Part shown: positions 1-8,039 of the stretch, one piece after another
How positions within the stretch are numbered: the first letter of the stretch is position 1
Layout: each line of letters starts with the position of its first letter
Origin: Thioalbus denitrificans
GTDB taxonomy: Bacteria > Pseudomonadota > Gammaproteobacteria > DSM-26407
NCBI RefSeq assembly: GCF_003337735.1
Contig: NZ_QPJY01000002.1
Coordinates: 626,784-683,518, forward strand
Reading direction: 5' to 3'
DNA: 56,735 nt
Notes under the pieces: generated by a model
The model's database searches: none
Told to the model about the DNA's origin: nothing
The model's input: the letters and a program-made list of their open reading frames with translations, nothing else
Program-made: the position numbers and the translations under genes

Positions 1-345
1 CACCCGCCGGCAATCCCATCCCACCGCAGGAGCGCCATCCTGGCGCGACGGGCACGGCCCGGTCCAGGCATCGCGGCTGGAAGCCGCTCCTACGGGAGGG
101 GGGTGAACAGGGCGGCCGGCGACCACCCGCCGGCAATCCCATCCCACCGCAGGAGCGCCATCCTGGCGCGACGGGCACGGCCCGGTCCAGGCATCGCGGC
201 TGGAAGCCGCTCCTACGGGGGGGGTGAACAGGGCGGCCGGCGACCACCCGCCGGCAATCCCATCCCACCGCAGGAGCGCCATCCTGGCGCGACGGGCACG
301 GCAGCCATTCCGGTGCGACACCCCCTCATCCGTAGGAGCGGCTTC
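1..345. repeat. Tandem array of ~122-bp REP-containing units (3 copies)
   Basis: Three consecutive near-identical units, with the motif CCGCAGGAGCGCCATCC recurring at about 121-123 bp. Each unit joins two short palindromes: one reading GGAGCGCCATCCTGGCGCG and the other CGCGGCTGGAAGCCGCTCC. A GC-rich spacer links them. The array is cut by the left edge of the window, so the true copy number is unknown. A single REP of the second type (331-354) follows and abuts the RAYT gene. The same two palindromes build the array at 12.25-13.03 kb. Confidence 0.85.
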
Positions 346-370
346 CAGCCGCGAAGGGAATGCCCCGGCC

Positions 371-847
371 TCACACCCCAGGCAACAGCGGGTAACGGCA
401 ATACCAGTGTGGATAGTCATCCAGCCTCTCCACCAAGCCGCTGCGTAGCGGATTGTTCAACACGTACTGTATGGCCCGGGTAAAACCATCTTCCGTGCGG
501 ATTGCCTGCTCATGATACTGCCGGGCCCATAAAGGCCCCTCCCGCTCAAGCACCCCGTTGATCCGGTTGGCGGAGAAGCTCTTTAAACTGTGCATGAGGT
601 TTCCGAGTTCGGAATTGGCCAGTGTGGCGACGAAATGGACGTGGTCCGGCATGACCACAGCGGCGTCGAGTTGCATCCGTCCCTTGCCGTCCAGCCAGCC
701 CAGGCACTCGAGCACGATGCCCGCGGCGCCCGGCTGCGCCAGGAAGGGCCGACGTCCCCGGGTCGTGGTGGTGATGAGATAGGGTTGTCGGGAAATCGGC
801 ACGCGCCCGCGCCGCAGCGCCGCGTGCCCCGGTCGTGGATTCATCAT
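371..847 (-). CDS. REP-associated tyrosine transposase (RAYT, Y1/TnpA_REP family)
   Basis: A 158-residue single-strand DNA nuclease of the IS200-like Y1 superfamily, the class thought to mobilise REP palindromes. Visible signatures are the HUH motif in MPDHVHFV and the catalytic tyrosine in AIQYVLNNPLRSG. The start is the first of two tandem ATG codons (845-847), preceded by a good GGAGGA ribosome site. The frame is open a long way upstream, but that part is repeat-derived and does not look coding. The gene is flanked by REPs of the GGAGCGGCTTCCAGCCGCG type (331-354, and variants near 981-1010 and 1083-1106). This is the expected arrangement for a domesticated RAYT and its own REP family. No inverted repeats of a normal IS are seen. 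Confidence 0.88.
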   Translation of the reverse strand: MMNPRPGHAALRRGRVPISRQPYLITTTTRGRRPFLAQPGAAGIVLECLGWLDGKGRMQLDAAVVMPDHVHFVATLANSELGNLMHSLKSFSANRINGVLEREGPLWARQYHEQAIRTEDGFTRAIQYVLNNPLRSGLVERLDDYPHWYCRYPLLPGV

Positions 848-1118
848 GGTTCCTCCATGAACCGCAAGTGGAAATCGCGCCGACTCCGGGCGCCGACTCA
901 TGATGCCACAAGGGATTCCGATACCCCCAACCCTGCAGCAGCGGCTTCCTGCCCTGCTGCCCAAATCAATGCTCAGCCCATCGCGGCCGGATGCCGCTCC
1001 TACCGGAGGGGGCACCACCCGCGCCCCGGTCCGGCGCCCCACCCCGTAATCCGCAAACCAGGCCAGCACACCCCCCACACCCCGCAGGAGCGGCTTCAGC
1101 CGCGAACCGCCGGCAGTA
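848..1118. repeat. REP pair upstream of the RAYT gene
   Basis: Non-coding gap containing two degenerate copies of the GGAGCGGCTTCCAGCCGCG palindrome in opposite orientations, near 981-1010 and 1083-1106. With the copy at 331-354 they enclose the RAYT gene. No other feature is evident. Confidence 0.6.
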
Positions 1119-1751
1119 TCACCGGGGCGGGGCTGGAATCTCCCACCCCAGTCGCCGCAGGCGCGCCAGATCCTCCGGCCGGTCCACGTCCCAGAGCGGC
1201 GGCAGCTCCCGCCAACGGACGCCCAGCGCCCGCAGCCGCTCACGGGTGCGCTCCATGACCTCCGGCCCGCTCCAGGGGATATCGCGAAAGGCATCCGGCA
1301 GCGGCCGCCGCAGCCCCACCAGCATGTAGCCGCCATCCTCCGCCGGATTGAAGACCGCCTCGACCTCCTCCAGCGCTCTGAACGCCTCCGCCAGCCGGCG
1401 GGCATCCAGCGCGGGACAGTCGCTGCCCACCAGGACGGCCCGGGCGCCGCTCTTGAGCACCCTGTCGAGCGCGTCGGCCATCCGCTCGCCCACATCCCGG
1501 CCCCGCTGCACCCGCAATACCGCCCCGTGGCGCCCGGCGCACGCGCGCAGGAACGGGTCGCTGTCGTCGGGCGCGCACCAGAGCTCCACCGGCCCGAGCC
1601 CGGCGGCGGCCGCGGTGCCGAGCGCATGCTCCACCAGCTGCCGATGCAGCCGCGCGGCCCCCTCCGGACCCAGCGCCGGGATCAGGCGGGTCTTCACCTG
1701 CCCGGGCACCGGGGCCTTGGCGAACACGAGAATGCGCCGCTCCGGCATCAT
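1119..1751 (-). CDS. TIGR04282 arsenosugar-associated glycosyltransferase (DUF2064)
   Basis: A 210-residue nucleotidyltransferase-fold protein resembling CofC/MobA-type enzymes. It opens with ILVFAKAPVPGQVKTRLIP, the family's N-terminal signature, and has VGSDCPALD in the middle as the probable metal and nucleotide site. Family members occur beside arsenosugar biosynthesis genes and are annotated as arsenosugar glycosyltransferases; the exact reaction is not established here. The start is the first of two adjacent ATGs, overlapping the stop of the TIGR04283 gene by 4 bp (ATGA), so the pair is translationally coupled. The partner radical SAM gene arsS lies 6 kb away at 8.0 kb. Confidence 0.85.
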   Translation of the reverse strand: MMPERRILVFAKAPVPGQVKTRLIPALGPEGAARLHRQLVEHALGTAAAAGLGPVELWCAPDDSDPFLRACAGRHGAVLRVQRGRDVGERMADALDRVLKSGARAVLVGSDCPALDARRLAEAFRALEEVEAVFNPAEDGGYMLVGLRRPLPDAFRDIPWSGPEVMERTRERLRALGVRWRELPPLWDVDRPEDLARLRRLGWEIPAPPR

Positions 1752-2434
1752 CCCCTCCGCCCCGGATGGTAGACGCGCGCCAGCCAGGCGGCCGGCACCC
1801 CGAGCGCGAAGGCCAGGCGCAGGAGCCACATGAGGGCGATGGTGCGGAGAATGCCCCGCTGCTCCCAGCGGCGGCTGGAGGTCACCACGGGGGGACGGAG
1901 ACAGGCCGGGCGGCCCAGTCGCTTCAACCGCCTGGAGACCGCCACATCCTCCATCAGGGGCAGCTCTGGAAAGCCGCCCACGGCGGCGAAGGCGGTGACG
2001 GTGCCGAAGATGGCCTGGTCGCCGGTGGCGATCCCGGTGAGCCGCGAGCGCAGGTTCATCAGCCGCTCCACCACCCGCAGCAACGGGCGCCGCCCCGACA
2101 GGCGCACGTCGAAACGGCCCCAGCAGGCGCCCGCCGCCAGCGCCGCCAGGACCCGGTCATCGGCGCCGGGCGGCAGGCGCGTGTCGGCGTGCAGGAACAG
2201 CAGCGCCTCGCCGCGGGCCGCCCGCAGGCCGGCGTTCATCTGCAGCGCGCGCCCCGGCGGGCTCCTCAGCACCCGGTCGGCCAGCGGCGCGGCCATCGTC
2301 GCGGTGGCGTCACGGCTACCGCCATCCACCACGATCACCTCGTGGCCGGCCGCGCGCAGCGGCTGCAGCGCACCCAGGGTGGGAACGATGGCAGCCGATT
2401 CGTCGAGCGCGGGCACGATGATGGAGAGGCGCAT
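1748..2434 (-). CDS. TIGR04283 arsenosugar biosynthesis glycosyltransferase (GT2)
   Basis: A 228-residue family 2 glycosyltransferase. MRLSIIVPALDE at the N-terminus, VVDGGSRD near residue 35 and FLHADTRLP near residue 80 form the GT-A nucleotide-sugar and metal (DxD-like) site. ATGDQAIFG and EDVAVSRRLKRLG are the acceptor-side motifs typical of TIGR04283. First gene of a two-gene operon with the TIGR04282 gene. The start is placed at ATG 2432-2434; the leader just upstream holds two copies of ACGGAACAC, and the GGAA in that repeat is the only plausible ribosome site. The upstream open frame runs through a REP and is not credible coding sequence. Confidence 0.88.
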   Translation of the reverse strand: MRLSIIVPALDESAAIVPTLGALQPLRAAGHEVIVVDGGSRDATATMAAPLADRVLRSPPGRALQMNAGLRAARGEALLFLHADTRLPPGADDRVLAALAAGACWGRFDVRLSGRRPLLRVVERLMNLRSRLTGIATGDQAIFGTVTAFAAVGGFPELPLMEDVAVSRRLKRLGRPACLRPPVVTSSRRWEQRGILRTIALMWLLRLAFALGVPAAWLARVYHPGRRG

Positions 2435-2534
2435 GGGCGTGTTCCGTGTTCCGTGTGGGATTGTCGTCCCGTCAACGTAAATGGGTAGGGTCGGATTCAT
2501 CCGACCGGGCAGGGCCTCGAATCCCGGCGCCGTT

Positions 2535-2552
2535 GTGCAGATGAATCTGCAC
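2535..2552. repeat. GTGCAGAT/ATCTGCAC palindrome
   Basis: Single copy of the 18-bp palindrome that forms one module of the dispersed cassette (arms GTGCAGAT and ATCTGCAC). It lies between the divergent TIGR04283 and metallohydrolase genes. Confidence 0.75.
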
Positions 2553-2629
2553 CTACGGAAGCGCAAACGCACTCGCGTAAAGTACACTATCGCTTTCGAC
2601 CTTCCGCAGACTCATCAGGGACGATGACC

Positions 2630-4030
2630 ATGCACTTTTCCCTACGACACCACGGCGCCGTGGACGGCGTCACCGGCTCCTGCCACGAGCTGGACCTGGG
2701 CCGGGACGGGCGGCTCCTCATCGACTGCGGCCTGTTCCAGGGCGCCGAGCGGGGAACGGACGGCGCCGGGTTCGATCGCCAGCGCGTCGAGTTCGACACC
2801 GGCGGCATCAAGGCCCTGCTCATCACCCACTGCCACCTGGATCACGTGGGCCGCCTGCCCTACCTCGTCGCCGCCGGCTTCCGCGGCCCCATCTTCTGCA
2901 CCGAACCCACCGCCCGGCTGCTGCCGCTGGTGCTGGAGGACGCCCTGCGCATCGGCTTCACCCGTGATGCCGCCCTGGTGCGGCGATTCCTGGAGCTGGT
3001 CCGGGCGCGCCTGGTTCCAGTCCCCTACGACGCCCCCTTCAACCCCGCCGGAACGGCAGCCGTCACCGCCCGCTTCCGGCCCGCCGGCCACATCCTCGGG
3101 TCGGCCTACGTGGTGCTGAAGCCGGGCCGGGGGCGCAGCGGCCGCGAGGTGATCTTTTCCGGCGATCTGGGCGCACCCCATACCCCGCTGCTGTCCGCAC
3201 CGGCCCCCGCCTACGGCTGCGAGGTGCTGGTGCTGGAATCCACCTACGGCGATCGCCGCCACGGTGACCGGGCCGCCCGCCGCGAAACGCTGCGAGCGGT
3301 CATCGAGCGCAGCCTCGAGGACGGCGGCCACGTGCTCATTCCCGCCTTCAGCATCGGCCGCACCCAGGAGCTGCTCTACGAGCTGGAGGGTATCATCCAC
3401 CGCCACGGTGCGCGCACGACCGGCCGCCGGCCGCCCTGGCCGGAGCTCGAGATCGTGGTGGACTCGCCCCTCGCCGCCCGCTTCACCGAGGCCTACCGGG
3501 ATCTGCGCCCCCACTGGGACGCCGAGGCCCGGCGCCGGGTCCGCGCCGGACGCCACCCCCTCGCCTTCGACCAGCTCACCACCGTCGACAGCCACGCCGA
3601 CCACCTGCGGGCGGTGGAGCACCTGGCCCGGGGCGGGCGCCCCACCGTGGTCATCGCCGGCAGCGGCATGTGCACCGGCGGGCGCATCGTCGACTACCTC
3701 GAGGCCCTCATCGGCGAGCCGCGCACCGACATCCTCTTCGTCGGCTACCAGGCCGCCGGCACGCCCGGCAGGGACATCCAGCGCTACGGCCCCCGGGGCG
3801 GCTGGGTGGAGCTGGAAGGCAGGCGCCACACCATCCGCGCCGGCGTCCACACCCTGCCCGGCTACTCCGCCCACGCCGACCGCGACGACCTGGTCCGCTT
3901 CGTCCGGCGCATGCGCCGCAAGCCCGCCGAGATCCGGCTCGTGCACGGCGAGGCAGGCGCCAAGGCGGCCCTGGCGGACGGATTGCGCGAGGTCTGTCCC
4001 GGGGCGGAGATCCTGATTCCGGAAAGTTGA
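2630..4030 (+). CDS. MBL-fold beta-CASP metallohydrolase, RNase-like
   Basis: A 466-residue metallo-beta-lactamase-fold protein of the beta-CASP (CPSF73/YSH1-like) group, predicted to cut RNA in the cytoplasm. THCHLDHVG near residue 67 is the HxHxDH zinc motif. ESTYGDRRH, IPAFSIGRTQELL and SGMCTGGRI mark the beta-CASP insert, and GYSAHADRDDL with RLVHGE at the C-terminus are the RMMBL motifs. Length is typical. ATG 2630 sits 8 nt after AGGGA; an ATG two codons earlier (2624) is possible but too close to that site. It stands alone and its substrate cannot be told. Confidence 0.9.
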   Translation: MHFSLRHHGAVDGVTGSCHELDLGRDGRLLIDCGLFQGAERGTDGAGFDRQRVEFDTGGIKALLITHCHLDHVGRLPYLVAAGFRGPIFCTEPTARLLPLVLEDALRIGFTRDAALVRRFLELVRARLVPVPYDAPFNPAGTAAVTARFRPAGHILGSAYVVLKPGRGRSGREVIFSGDLGAPHTPLLSAPAPAYGCEVLVLESTYGDRRHGDRAARRETLRAVIERSLEDGGHVLIPAFSIGRTQELLYELEGIIHRHGARTTGRRPPWPELEIVVDSPLAARFTEAYRDLRPHWDAEARRRVRAGRHPLAFDQLTTVDSHADHLRAVEHLARGGRPTVVIAGSGMCTGGRIVDYLEALIGEPRTDILFVGYQAAGTPGRDIQRYGPRGGWVELEGRRHTIRAGVHTLPGYSAHADRDDLVRFVRRMRRKPAEIRLVHGEAGAKAALADGLREVCPGAEILIPES

Positions 4031-4603
4031 GTAGCGCTCGATCGCGGCGGGGGAGCCCCTCCCGACAGGTGCAGATTCATCTGCACACACCATCTTTCAT
4101 CGTAGGAGCGGCTTCCAGCCGCGAATCGGCCCGCGCCCCCCACCACCGTAGGAGCGGCTTCCAGCCGCGAACGGAGCTGGCCACAACGCCCATCGCGCCA
4201 GGATGGCGCTCCTACGGGGGGGGTGCCCGGACCGGGGCCGTGCCCATCGCGCCAGGATGGCGCTCCTACGGGGGGTGCGCCCGGACCGGGGCCGTGCCCA
4301 TCGCGCCAGGATGGCGCTCCTACGGGGGGGGTGCGCCCGGACCGGGGCCGTGCCCATCGCGCCAGGATGGCGCTCCTACGGGGTGGGGAACCGCCCACGC
4401 CCCGGTCCGGCACAACCCTCCACCCCCGAAGGTGCAGATTCATCTGCACAGACACCAGCGCCCGGCCGAAGCCTGTGGGAGGCCCGCCCCCGGGGCGATG
4501 GGGCATTGACCGAAACCTATAGGCTCACCAACACCCGGTCCGATCAAAGCCCCCCACACAAAATCCCGTCAATCCAGTAAATCCTGTCTATTCCCCTGTC
4601 CCC
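4031..4603. repeat. Intergenic REP block with four-copy tandem array
   Basis: Non-coding gap between two convergent genes. In order it holds: a GTGCAGAT/ATCTGCAC palindrome near 4070; two GGAGCGGCTTCCAGCCGCG palindromes (about 4103-4125 and 4149-4171); four tandem copies of a 54-56-bp unit starting near 4191, 4245, 4299 and 4355, each with CGCCAGGATGGCGCTCC; and one composite cassette (about 4430-4590). That cassette ends in the CCTGT-rich direct repeats immediately beside the stop of the next gene. Confidence 0.85.
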
Positions 4604-5809
4604 CTACCCCATCACCCCGTCGAGCGCCTCGCTCCAGGCGGCCAGCGCGGCTGTGCGCTCGAAGCGGGCTTCATGGAGGGCACGGGCGCGTTCCCCCATT
4701 TCCCGCCGGGCGTCCGGGTCGGTCATGAGCCCCGCCACGGCCGCCACGAAACCCTCGGTGTCCCCGGTTGCGACGGCCACGCCGCAGCGATGCTCGGCCA
4801 GCAGGCCGGGAATCTCTCCCTCCGTCGCGCCCAGGTAGACCACGGGGCGGCCGGCGGCCAGGGCGTCATAGAAGCCTCCGGGCATCATCAGGCCGTCGGA
4901 CCCCGGCCGCTGCACCACCAGGTAGGCGTCGGGCACGCTGAGGCTCACGGCCAGGCGGTCGCGCGGCTGGTAGGGACGGAACTGGGCATTGGCCAGCCCG
5001 CGCCCGCGCAGCTCAGCCATCAGCTTGTCCCGGGCCCGGCCCACGCCCACGAACAGCGGCGTGAAGCTGCCACGGTTGCGCAGGGTGGCGGCGGCGTCGA
5101 GCAGGGTGGAGAAATCATCCAGCCGGTCGAGACGGCCACGGTGCCCGAGGACGAAGCGGCCCTCCATGCCCCACTCCCGGCGCAGGGGGTTCTCCGCCGC
5201 TGGCAGGGGCTGGACACTCTCGGCGCGGCACCAGTGGGGCAGCACCCGGATGCGGCCGGGGTCCATCCCCTCGCCGACGAGATAGGCCGCCATGCCCTCC
5301 CCGGGCACCAGGTTCAGCGCCGCCTTGCCCAGCGCGGCGTTGCGCTTGCGCCGCAGCCGGTTGCCGCCGTTGCGGCCGCGCCGGGTGTTCTCCAGCTCCG
5401 GTTCGATACCCTGCAGCCAGTTCACCACCCGGGCCCGGCTCAGCCGTCCCAGGAAACCGGCGGTCACCGTCGCCCGCACCGGGTCCGGCAGCGTCACCAC
5501 CACGTCGCCGCGCTGGGAAATCCCGGACAGGAGGCGGGCGGCATTGATGCGGAAGAAGAAATTCCGGAGCTTGCGGCCCAGCGCGGTGTTGCGCCCGAGC
5601 TTCGGGGTCCAGACCCGGTCCACCCGCACGCCCTTGATGAGCTCGTAGGGCGGCAGGACCACCATCGGGTCGTCATCCCGGTAGCGGGCGGTGATGACGT
5701 TGACATGCCGTCCCCGCACCGAGAGGTGGAAGGCGAGATCGGTCAGCAGCTGGCTGTTTTCGGACTGATCGGGATGAAAAATGCGGTTGATGAAGATGAT
5801 CCTGGCCAT
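4604..5809 (-). CDS. Glycosyltransferase, GT4 (WbuB-like)
   Basis: A 401-residue GT-B glycosyltransferase. The N-terminal half begins MARIIFINRIFHPD with the family's Asn/Gln-rich acceptor loop. The C-terminal half has LGHRGRLDRLDD (donor loop) and PGGFYDALAAGRPVV, matching the GT4 E-x7-E region in degenerate form. It resembles WbuB-type enzymes transferring sugars to lipid-linked precursors at the inner membrane. It lies 12 kb outside the polysaccharide locus and is followed 37 bp upstream by a YdcF-type gene, so the two probably form a transcript. Donor and acceptor are unknown. Confidence 0.8.
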   Translation of the reverse strand: MARIIFINRIFHPDQSENSQLLTDLAFHLSVRGRHVNVITARYRDDDPMVVLPPYELIKGVRVDRVWTPKLGRNTALGRKLRNFFFRINAARLLSGISQRGDVVVTLPDPVRATVTAGFLGRLSRARVVNWLQGIEPELENTRRGRNGGNRLRRKRNAALGKAALNLVPGEGMAAYLVGEGMDPGRIRVLPHWCRAESVQPLPAAENPLRREWGMEGRFVLGHRGRLDRLDDFSTLLDAAATLRNRGSFTPLFVGVGRARDKLMAELRGRGLANAQFRPYQPRDRLAVSLSVPDAYLVVQRPGSDGLMMPGGFYDALAAGRPVVYLGATEGEIPGLLAEHRCGVAVATGDTEGFVAAVAGLMTDPDARREMGERARALHEARFERTAALAAWSEALDGVMG

Positions 5810-5846
5810 GGAGTTGCGTCAATCCTTGTTGTGTGGCTCTCGGTGT

Positions 5847-6641
5847 TCAGCCGGGCGTCGCGGCAATCCACCCCCGCAGGCGGTAGTAGCGGTAACCGAG
5901 GTACTCCTTCACCGCCACGCTCGATCGGTAGAGGCTCTTGGCATCGGGCAGGTAGTCGAGCAGCGTGGCGCTGGAAGCCTGGCTGGCCCGGTAGTCGGTC
6001 GCGGACGGGACAGCCTCGATGCCCACGGCCCGGAAAGCGCCCAGGGCGCGGGGCATGTGGAAAGCGGAGGTCACGAGCAGGACCCGATCCAGGCCCTCGC
6101 GCTCGAGCAGTTCCCGGGTGAGGATCGCGTTCTCGCGGGTGGTGCGGCTGCCGGGCTCGATGAGCACGGCCGTTTCCGGCACGCCCCACTCCATCAGCAA
6201 CCCACGGATGGCCTCGGCCTCGCTGGCGACGCTGGCATCCCAGGGCAGGTTGCCGCCGCTGACCACGATCCGGGGAGCCTTCCCGGCCCGGTAGAGACGC
6301 GCGGCATGGAGCACGCGATCGGCGGCCTCGCCCAGGTCCGGCACCAGCCGCGGCGGCTGTACCCCCTCCAGCGCACCGCCGAGGATGACGATGGCGTCGG
6401 CCTGGGGAAGGCTCTCGACTGCCGCGGGCGGATTGCGCCACTCCAGACTGCCGAGCAGCCGGTCGGCCAGGTAGGGGGTGGAAAGCGGCCACAGGCCGCC
6501 CACGGCCAGCAGCAGGATGAAGAACGGCAGCGCCTGGCCGCGCCGCAGGAGCAGGAGCAGCAGCGTCAGCAACCCCAGCAGCAGGGCCGCGCCGAGGGGG
6601 AAGGCGAACACCGAGAGAATCTTGGTGAGATAGAGCTCCAT
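5847..6641 (-). CDS. YdcF/ElyC family membrane protein (DUF218)
   Basis: 264 residues. Two hydrophobic helices occupy roughly residues 5-55, followed by a DUF218 domain. The domain shows ADAIVILGGAL, IVVSGG near residue 134, TRENAI and LLVTSAFHMPRA, the conserved motifs of this fold. ElyC and SanA relatives affect envelope and lipid-carrier metabolism, and the reaction is not established. It is upstream of the GT4 gene on the same strand with a 37-bp gap. A role in surface-glycan metabolism is a guess from that pairing. Confidence 0.82.
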   Translation of the reverse strand: MELYLTKILSVFAFPLGAALLLGLLTLLLLLLRRGQALPFFILLLAVGGLWPLSTPYLADRLLGSLEWRNPPAAVESLPQADAIVILGGALEGVQPPRLVPDLGEAADRVLHAARLYRAGKAPRIVVSGGNLPWDASVASEAEAIRGLLMEWGVPETAVLIEPGSRTTRENAILTRELLEREGLDRVLLVTSAFHMPRALGAFRAVGIEAVPSATDYRASQASSATLLDYLPDAKSLYRSSVAVKEYLGYRYYRLRGWIAATPG

Positions 6642-7489
6642 GGTTAAACCGTTCCTGTCGTTGTCCCGGTTCCGCGCCGTTGGTCAGGAGCTGCGGCCGG
6701 CAATGAAGGGGTGTGACCTCCATCGCGGACTGCCCGCCCGCTATTCGCTAGCTTGAGATGTTGGGGTATTTTGCCATTAAACACCCCAGATTGTGTCTGA
6801 ATTGTTTCTGAAAGGGTAATCTTCCGCCGAAACCGCCCCCGGCGGCCCGGCCAAAGCCTGTGGGAGGCCCGCCCCCGGGGCGATGGGGCCCTGGCCGGAG
6901 CCCCCTCCCCCCAGCCCCCTCCCGCAAGGGGAGGGGGAGCAAAGCATGCCGTGCCCCGGGCGTCTGCCTCAGGCTTTCTACTCCCTCCCCCTCAGGGGGA
7001 GGGTTGGGGAGGGGGTGAACCACATCCAGTCTCTACCACCCGCCACACATCCCGTGGGCACCCACGCCCAGCACAAACATCAATAAAAATCCCGTCAATC
7101 CTGAGAAATCCTGCCTATCACCAGAAAATCAATCGCCGCGAGGGCGCCCCTTCCTGTAGGTGCAGATTCATCTGCACACCCCGGCGGCCCGACCGAAGCC
7201 ACCAGACAGAAATCCCGTCAATCCTGTAAATCCTGTCTATTCAAAACCAATCGCCGCGAAGGCGCCCCTCCCGTAGGTGCAGATTCATCTGCACACCCCG
7301 GCGGCCCGGCCAAAGCCTGTGGGAGGCCCGCCCCCGGGGCGATGTGACCAGGTCGGAGCCGGAGTGTCCGGCCTGCCACTGCCCCACCGAAGCCACCAGA
7401 CCGAAATCCAGTCAATCCTGTAAATCCTGTCTATTCAGACAAAAAGAGATTCGCGGCGAGCTGTCGCGCGGAGAGGGTGATGCGGGAAT
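6642..7489. repeat. Intergenic repeat block (848 bp)
   Basis: 6642-6835 shows no gene and no recognised repeat. From about 6838 the gap is entirely repeat-derived. A REP hairpin (6850-6885) comes first, then a ~190-bp element with two opposed GGGGGAGGG palindromes (6900-7090). CCTGT direct repeats follow, then two cassette copies (7130-7240 and 7250-7440). The last abuts the 3' side of tRNA-Arg. A weak hairpin followed by TTTTT on the minus strand (about 7441-7475) could terminate the tRNA transcript. Confidence 0.75.
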
Positions 7490-7566
7490 TGGCGCCCCGG
7501 ACACGATTCGAACGTGTGACCTGCCCCTTAGGAGGGGGCTGCTCTATCCAGCTGAGCTACCGGGGC
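7490..7566 (-). tRNA. tRNA-Arg (anticodon CCU)
   Basis: The minus strand folds as a complete cloverleaf. The acceptor stem is GCCCCGG paired with CCGGGGC. The D-arm is GCTC...GAGC. The anticodon stem GCCCC/GGGGC carries loop CTCCTAA, so the anticodon is CCU. The T-arm ACACG/CGTGT has loop TTCGAAT. The discriminator is G and CCA is encoded. 77 nt, reading AGG codons. Confidence 0.96.
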
Positions 7567-7747
7567 TGAGAGCCGGTGGTGATACCCTGCGTCGGCATGG
7601 GCCCGGGAAACAACCGCCGACTGCAGCCGGCAGGCCCATCCCGAACCAGAATGCAAGCGGGGTGCTTGCGCGAGCAAGGAATCTTTCCGCAGGCCGCGAA
7701 GTTTACCAGTTCAGGGCAAGCGCTGGGGAGCCCCGTGGAGCCGAGAC

Positions 7748-7778
7748 AAAAAAAAACCGGTCCTGGGCGGACCGGTTT
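7748..7778 (-). terminator. Rho-independent terminator of the small RNA
   Basis: Read on the minus strand, arms AAACCGGTCC and GGACCGGTTT form a 10-bp perfect stem around a 5-nt loop, followed by an uninterrupted run of T (nine in all, overlapping the stem end). No gene on this strand other than the candidate small RNA lies immediately upstream. Confidence 0.88.
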
Positions 7779-7834
7779 CAAAGTACGTCTTGGGGGTAGA
7801 TAAGCACGGTGCACGGCATAACCAAGCATCGTGC
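7748..7834 (-). ncRNA. Candidate small RNA with its own promoter and terminator
   Basis: An ~87-nt transcription unit on the minus strand lying 182 bp beyond the 5' end of tRNA-Arg. A near-perfect sigma-70 promoter (7840-7867) predicts a start at about 7834, and a 10-bp hairpin followed by nine U residues ends it at 7748. The predicted RNA begins with a possible stem (AGCACG pairing with CGTGCU), continues with an unstructured C-rich linker containing UCUACCCCCAAGACG, and ends in the terminator. No open frame with a ribosome site fits inside. It matches no RNA family that I recognise. The architecture suggests a trans-acting regulator using the C-rich linker to pair with G-rich ribosome sites; that role is inference. 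Confidence 0.7.
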
Positions 7835-7839
7835 TAGGA

Positions 7840-7867
7840 ATTATAACCTCCCCTGCCCGAATGTCAA
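7840..7867 (-). promoter_or_regulatory. Consensus sigma-70 promoter of the small RNA
   Basis: Minus strand: TTGACA (7862-7867), 16-bp spacer, TATAAT (7840-7845). Both hexamers match consensus exactly, which is rare in this GC-rich window. It points at the 87-nt unit, not at arsS, which is on the other strand. Confidence 0.85.
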
Positions 7868-8039
7868 ACCGTTTTACTCAACTTCTTTTCCACAACGGCG
7901 AAGGCAAGAAAATCCCGGTTGTTCCGGTCAAAATCCATATACGCGTCACGAATCCCGACCGATTGCGGGGTTTGGAGCCCTGCAAAAAACGGTTAGTGTT
8001 GTGACAGCAGGAAACCGATACGAGGCCCGGACCGCATCC

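Noticed and set aside
5870-5895. GGCGGTAG as an ops site for RfaH
   Set aside because: It lies inside the C-terminal coding part of the YdcF gene on the wrong side of any polysaccharide operon.
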